A stretch of 37,978 bases of DNA, taken from assembly GCA_012719645.1 (NCBI GenBank), contig JAAXZX010000098.1:1-37978 (forward strand), read 5' to 3'. The position numbers and the translations under genes were made by a program. Source of the stretch: Clostridiaceae bacterium. GTDB lineage: Bacteria; Bacillota; Clostridia; DSM-8532. The notes under the pieces were generated by a model that worked only from the letters and a program-made list of their open reading frames with translations, was not told the DNA's origin and searched no databases. Shown here piece by piece: positions 35,151 to 37,978 of this stretch. Numbering within the stretch: the stretch's first letter is position 1; each line of letters opens with the position of its first letter.

Positions 35151-35181
35151 ATAGAGCCTGGTCAAATGGAGGAAGTGGAAT

Positions 35182-36027
35182 ATGATCGATGTCTGGCATT
35201 TGTATCACGACTATACGGGTACGGGTAAATTTGCCGTGCTTGATGTTACCTTCAGCATCCCGAAGGGTACGATATTCGGATGCCTGGGACCGTCCGGAGC
35301 CGGAAAATCGACCATCCAGAACATTATGACGGGTCTGCTGAAGCTCCAGAGGGGAGAAGTCTCGTATGAAGGAAAGTCTGTAAATGAGCTTGGCGTAAAG
35401 TTTTTCAACCGCATCGGGGTGTCCTTTGAACAGCCCAATGTATACAGGAGGCTTACCGGTTATGAGAACCTGAAATACTTTGCGGGCCTGTTTTCGGTTC
35501 CAACCCTGGACCCAATGGAGGTCCTGGATTGGGTAGGCCTTCGGGATGACGCTCATAAGAAGGCTTCCGACTATTCCAAGGGTATGCTCCAGCGGCTTAA
35601 CCTGGCAAGATCCCTGATCAACAGACCGGATATCCTCTTCCTGGATGAGCCGACAAGCGGCCTTGACCCTTCCACCGCATCAAGAATCCGGAACCTCATC
35701 ATGGAACAGAAGGAGAAGGGGGCCACCATCTTTCTTACAACCCATAACATGGATCTTGCGGACAGGCTTTGCGACATGGTGGCTTTCCTGGACGAAGGCA
35801 GCATTGCCGCCATGGATACGCCGGGCAACCTCAAGCTGAAATATGGCAAAAAAGAAGTGATGATAACCTATGAAAAGGACGGCAGCCTGGTGACAGAGAG
35901 CTTTTCCATGGACGACAAAGCGGGCATCGCGTCATTGATTGACCGGGTGACCCCGGTAAAGATCCACTCCCAGGAAGCTACGCTCGAGGATATTTTTATC
36001 AGGGTGACAGGCAGGGGGCTTTCATGA
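35182..36027 (+). CDS. ABC transporter ATP-binding protein (drug/antibiotic exporter type)
   Basis: 281-aa ATPase of an ABC-2 exporter. Walker A GPSGAGKST (36-44), Q-loop VSFEQPN, signature YSKGMLQRLNLARSL (SKGM rather than SGGQ, common in this DrrA-like class), Walker B DILFLDEPTSGLDP, and switch histidine LTTHNM. A C-terminal extension (about 215-281) is typical of exporter ATPases. ATG 35182 has GGAGG nine bases upstream. The stop overlaps the permease start by four bases (ATGA). It is the first gene of a three-gene exporter operon behind a two-operator promoter; the substrate is unknown. Fluoroquinolone and peptide exporters are possible relatives. Confidence 0.93.
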   Translation: MIDVWHLYHDYTGTGKFAVLDVTFSIPKGTIFGCLGPSGAGKSTIQNIMTGLLKLQRGEVSYEGKSVNELGVKFFNRIGVSFEQPNVYRRLTGYENLKYFAGLFSVPTLDPMEVLDWVGLRDDAHKKASDYSKGMLQRLNLARSLINRPDILFLDEPTSGLDPSTASRIRNLIMEQKEKGATIFLTTHNMDLADRLCDMVAFLDEGSIAAMDTPGNLKLKYGKKEVMITYEKDGSLVTESFSMDDKAGIASLIDRVTPVKIHSQEATLEDIFIRVTGRGLS

Positions 36028-37004
36028 TGGGTAAGATTATCAGCCTGATGGTCCAGGACACAAAACTGATGGTCAGAAATGCCATATTCTGGGTTATCAC
36101 TGTAACCCTTATATTGATTGTCCTTTCTGTCCATTTCCTGATTCCCGGGGATTTTAACAGTTCCGGCCAGCACCTGGTATCCTGGAATCTGGATACCGTT
36201 TATCCGGGCATTACTCCCCTCGAAAGCAGGGAAGCCGTGGAGGAGTCTGTCAGAAAAGACGGAACCATAGGCCTAATACAGGAGGGGGATACCATAATCC
36301 TGATCCATCCCGGGTTGTCGGAAAAGACGCAGAATGCCCTGATGGCAGCTCTTTTCGGGGAACCGGGGGATTATAATATCCGAAGCCTCACCCTTCGCCA
36401 GAACACCGGTATCATACCGGAAAACATAAGGCTTGCTCCCGTCTTCATCTGTTTTGAGGCGGTAGTCCTGGGATTCCTGATGGCCGGGATCCTGATGCTG
36501 TCCGAAAAGGAGCAGAAAACAATCAAGGCATACAGGGTATCCCCTGGCGGCACCCTCGCATATGTAATAAGCAAAGCCCTTGTTTTCGGCATTTTCGGGA
36601 CAATATACGCACTTCTCATGGCAGTGCTCATAGTCGGATTCGATTTCAACTGGCCGGGATTCATACTGCTGGCCTTTGTGTCAAGCGTTTTGTTTACGCT
36701 TCTCGGCCTGGCCGTGACGGTATTTTTCAGCGACATGAGCAACTGGTTTTTTACTGCCGTACTGATCCTTGTTATCAACATGACTACCATGGTCAGCTAT
36801 TCGGCGCCTGCCTTTTCGCCGTTCTGGATCAGGTTTATTCCCTCGTACACCATCATTTTCGGGTTTGAGGACGTACTGTTCGGCGCGGGCAGGGACATTG
36901 CGCAGGCACTCATCATAACATCCGCCGAGGCTGCGGTTTTATTTGCGGCCGCTTGCGCATTGGTGAGGAAAAAGCTTCTTAAAGCCGGAAGGAGTATGAC
37001 ATGA
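36024..37004 (+). CDS. ABC-2 type permease, subunit 1
   Basis: 326-aa membrane subunit. One N-terminal TM (about 21-38), an external domain (about 40-135), then five TM helices (about 140-310), the ABC-2 layout. Segments such as LMAGILMLSEKEQKTIKAYRVSPGG mark the coupling-helix region. The start at 36024 overlaps the ATPase stop; an adjacent ATG at 36027 is also possible. The stop overlaps the next ATG by four bases (ATGA at 37001-37004), so all three genes are coupled. No signal peptide. It pairs with the downstream homologue to form a heterodimeric channel; substrate unknown. Confidence 0.88.
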   Translation: MMGKIISLMVQDTKLMVRNAIFWVITVTLILIVLSVHFLIPGDFNSSGQHLVSWNLDTVYPGITPLESREAVEESVRKDGTIGLIQEGDTIILIHPGLSEKTQNALMAALFGEPGDYNIRSLTLRQNTGIIPENIRLAPVFICFEAVVLGFLMAGILMLSEKEQKTIKAYRVSPGGTLAYVISKALVFGIFGTIYALLMAVLIVGFDFNWPGFILLAFVSSVLFTLLGLAVTVFFSDMSNWFFTAVLILVINMTTMVSYSAPAFSPFWIRFIPSYTIIFGFEDVLFGAGRDIAQALIITSAEAAVLFAAACALVRKKLLKAGRSMT

Positions 37005-37978
37005 AGAGCATAATGAGCATGCTTCGCATGGACCTGAAATTGGTCATGCGTGACAAGATCACCCTGTATATGATATTGGCCCCGGCGCTGCTGGCCTTTG
37101 TCATGCTGGCCGTTATGGGGAATGCGGGCCGACAAATGGCAAGGTTTATTGTTACTGCAGATCTCCCGGAAGACATAACGGAGAAGCTGGAACGGGTGGC
37201 GGAGATAGAGACGGTTAGCGACTACGAGGCGCTGGAAAGGCGCGTGATGGGCGCTGACAGCGTTGCCGGTGTTTACCTGGACAGCGACGGTCCTGTCATT
37301 CTCACAGAGGGCAACGAGAAGCAGGGCTTTCTCGAGTCGAACACCCTGCTCCTTGCCAAAGCCTTATCGGATAAGCCTGTAATCTTTAAATCAATAGAGG
37401 TTGAATCAACAGGCAGCCAGGTCACGAACATTGTCTCCGCCTCGTTGATACTTCTTGCCATGCTGATCTCAGGCGCGGTTTCAGGCTTCAATATTGTCAG
37501 TGAGAGAGAAAGCGGAGTAATACATGCCATAGGGATAAGTCCGACCAATATATACGGATATGCTGCTGCCCGCACGCTCATTGCCCTGGTATTCGGAGTT
37601 ATCAACGTGTGCCTTTCCATAACCATTATGGGAAAACCCTGGCTTGTGCCGCAGTTCCTGGGGATTGCCCTTGCCAGTGTGTTTGTTTACGGGCTTGTTG
37701 CATTCCTGCTCGGTTCGCTTGCCAATAACCAGATTTCAGCCATCGCGTCCATGAAACTGGTAATACCTGTTTTCCTGCTGCTGCCTGTAACAAGCTCGTT
37801 CGTACCAAGCCATCTAAGGTTCCTCTATTATCCTTTTCCCATGTTCTGGCAGTATGACAGCGTGATGAAAGCGCTAAACGGCAGCCTGGACGGTTTTTCG
37901 CCGCTGATGATATTGCTGACAGGCCTGGTATGCTTCCTTGCGGTTCTCGCCCTGGGAAACAAAAAACTGGGAATACGA
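37001..37978 (+). CDS. ABC-2 type permease, subunit 2 (truncated by window edge)
   Basis: The frame is open from ATG 37001 to the right edge (326 codons seen, no stop). GGAAGGAG lies six bases before the ATG and the start overlaps the stop of the previous gene. The plan is the same as subunit 1: an N-terminal TM (about 22-40), an external domain to about 145, then TMs with SERESGVIHAIGISPTNIYGYA as the coupling segment and a final TM ending GNKKLGIR. The true C-terminus lies outside the window. It is probably the second half of the exporter channel. A regulator for the operators may lie further right. Confidence 0.88.
   Translation, partial: MKSIMSMLRMDLKLVMRDKITLYMILAPALLAFVMLAVMGNAGRQMARFIVTADLPEDITEKLERVAEIETVSDYEALERRVMGADSVAGVYLDSDGPVILTEGNEKQGFLESNTLLLAKALSDKPVIFKSIEVESTGSQVTNIVSASLILLAMLISGAVSGFNIVSERESGVIHAIGISPTNIYGYAAARTLIALVFGVINVCLSITIMGKPWLVPQFLGIALASVFVYGLVAFLLGSLANNQISAIASMKLVIPVFLLLPVTSSFVPSHLRFLYYPFPMFWQYDSVMKALNGSLDGFSPLMILLTGLVCFLAVLALGNKKLGIR

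Overview
The window looks like chromosome of an anaerobic, endospore-forming member of the Clostridia (Firmicutes). The basis is a pyruvate:ferredoxin oxidoreductase, a CotA-type spore-coat laccase, a small DUF3787-type spore surface protein, FeoAB, Gram-positive style AGGAGG ribosome binding sites, consensus SigA promoters, many rho-independent terminators, and family-level resemblances. The base composition is moderate. I cannot name a genus from sequence reading alone. No phage, IS element, CRISPR array or rRNA was seen.

Layout, left to right. (1) 330-2306: transketolase with a terminator. (2) 2409-6980: a TetR regulator followed by an MMPL/RND-type exporter and its LxxG heptad-repeat partner; matching inverted repeats before the regulator and before the exporter suggest one local regulon. 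(3) 6981-7235: a 25-bp tandem repeat and a terminator, then a leftward CotA-like multicopper oxidase (7267-8841). (4) 8981-13378: a leftward operon of three tandem paralogous solute-binding lipoproteins with no ABC permease or ATPase; the middle copy is broken by an apparent 7-nt deletion. (5) 13536-16245: an NrtR-type Nudix/winged-helix regulator and nicotinate phosphoribosyltransferase (NAD salvage), then a ZIP metal transporter (16341-17159) and a methyl-accepting chemotaxis protein (17403-19514). (6) 19597-19672: tRNA-Val(CAC) on the minus strand with its own promoter. (7) 19894-22241: a D-Ala-D-Ala-ligase-like ATP-grasp enzyme and a lysine 2,3-aminomutase. (8) 22242-22600: an intergenic stretch packed with dispersed repeat sequences. 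(9) 22702-27768: a leftward glucuronate catabolism cluster (uxuA, gntR regulator, uxuB, uxaC) with a shared 11-bp motif at two promoters. (10) 28002-31538: pyruvate:ferredoxin oxidoreductase. (11) 31688-32316: small genes (a doubtful 50-codon ORF, a DUF3787 spore protein, a DUF1328 membrane protein). (12) 32492-34957: feoA-feoB on the minus strand. (13) 35101 to the right edge: a drug-exporter-like ABC operon (ATPase plus two ABC-2 permeases, the last running off the window) behind a promoter carrying two palindromic operators.

How the genes work together: the uxaC/uxuB/uxuA set converts glucuronate to 2-keto-3-deoxygluconate, which after later steps (not in the window) feeds pyruvate to the oxidoreductase; FeoAB would supply iron for the Fe-S enzymes here (PFOR, KamA). 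Two exporters each sit behind palindromic sites typical of TetR-family control. The most unusual groupings are the permease-less triple of binding lipoproteins, the aminomutase/ATP-grasp pair, and the several candidate operators readable directly from the sequence.
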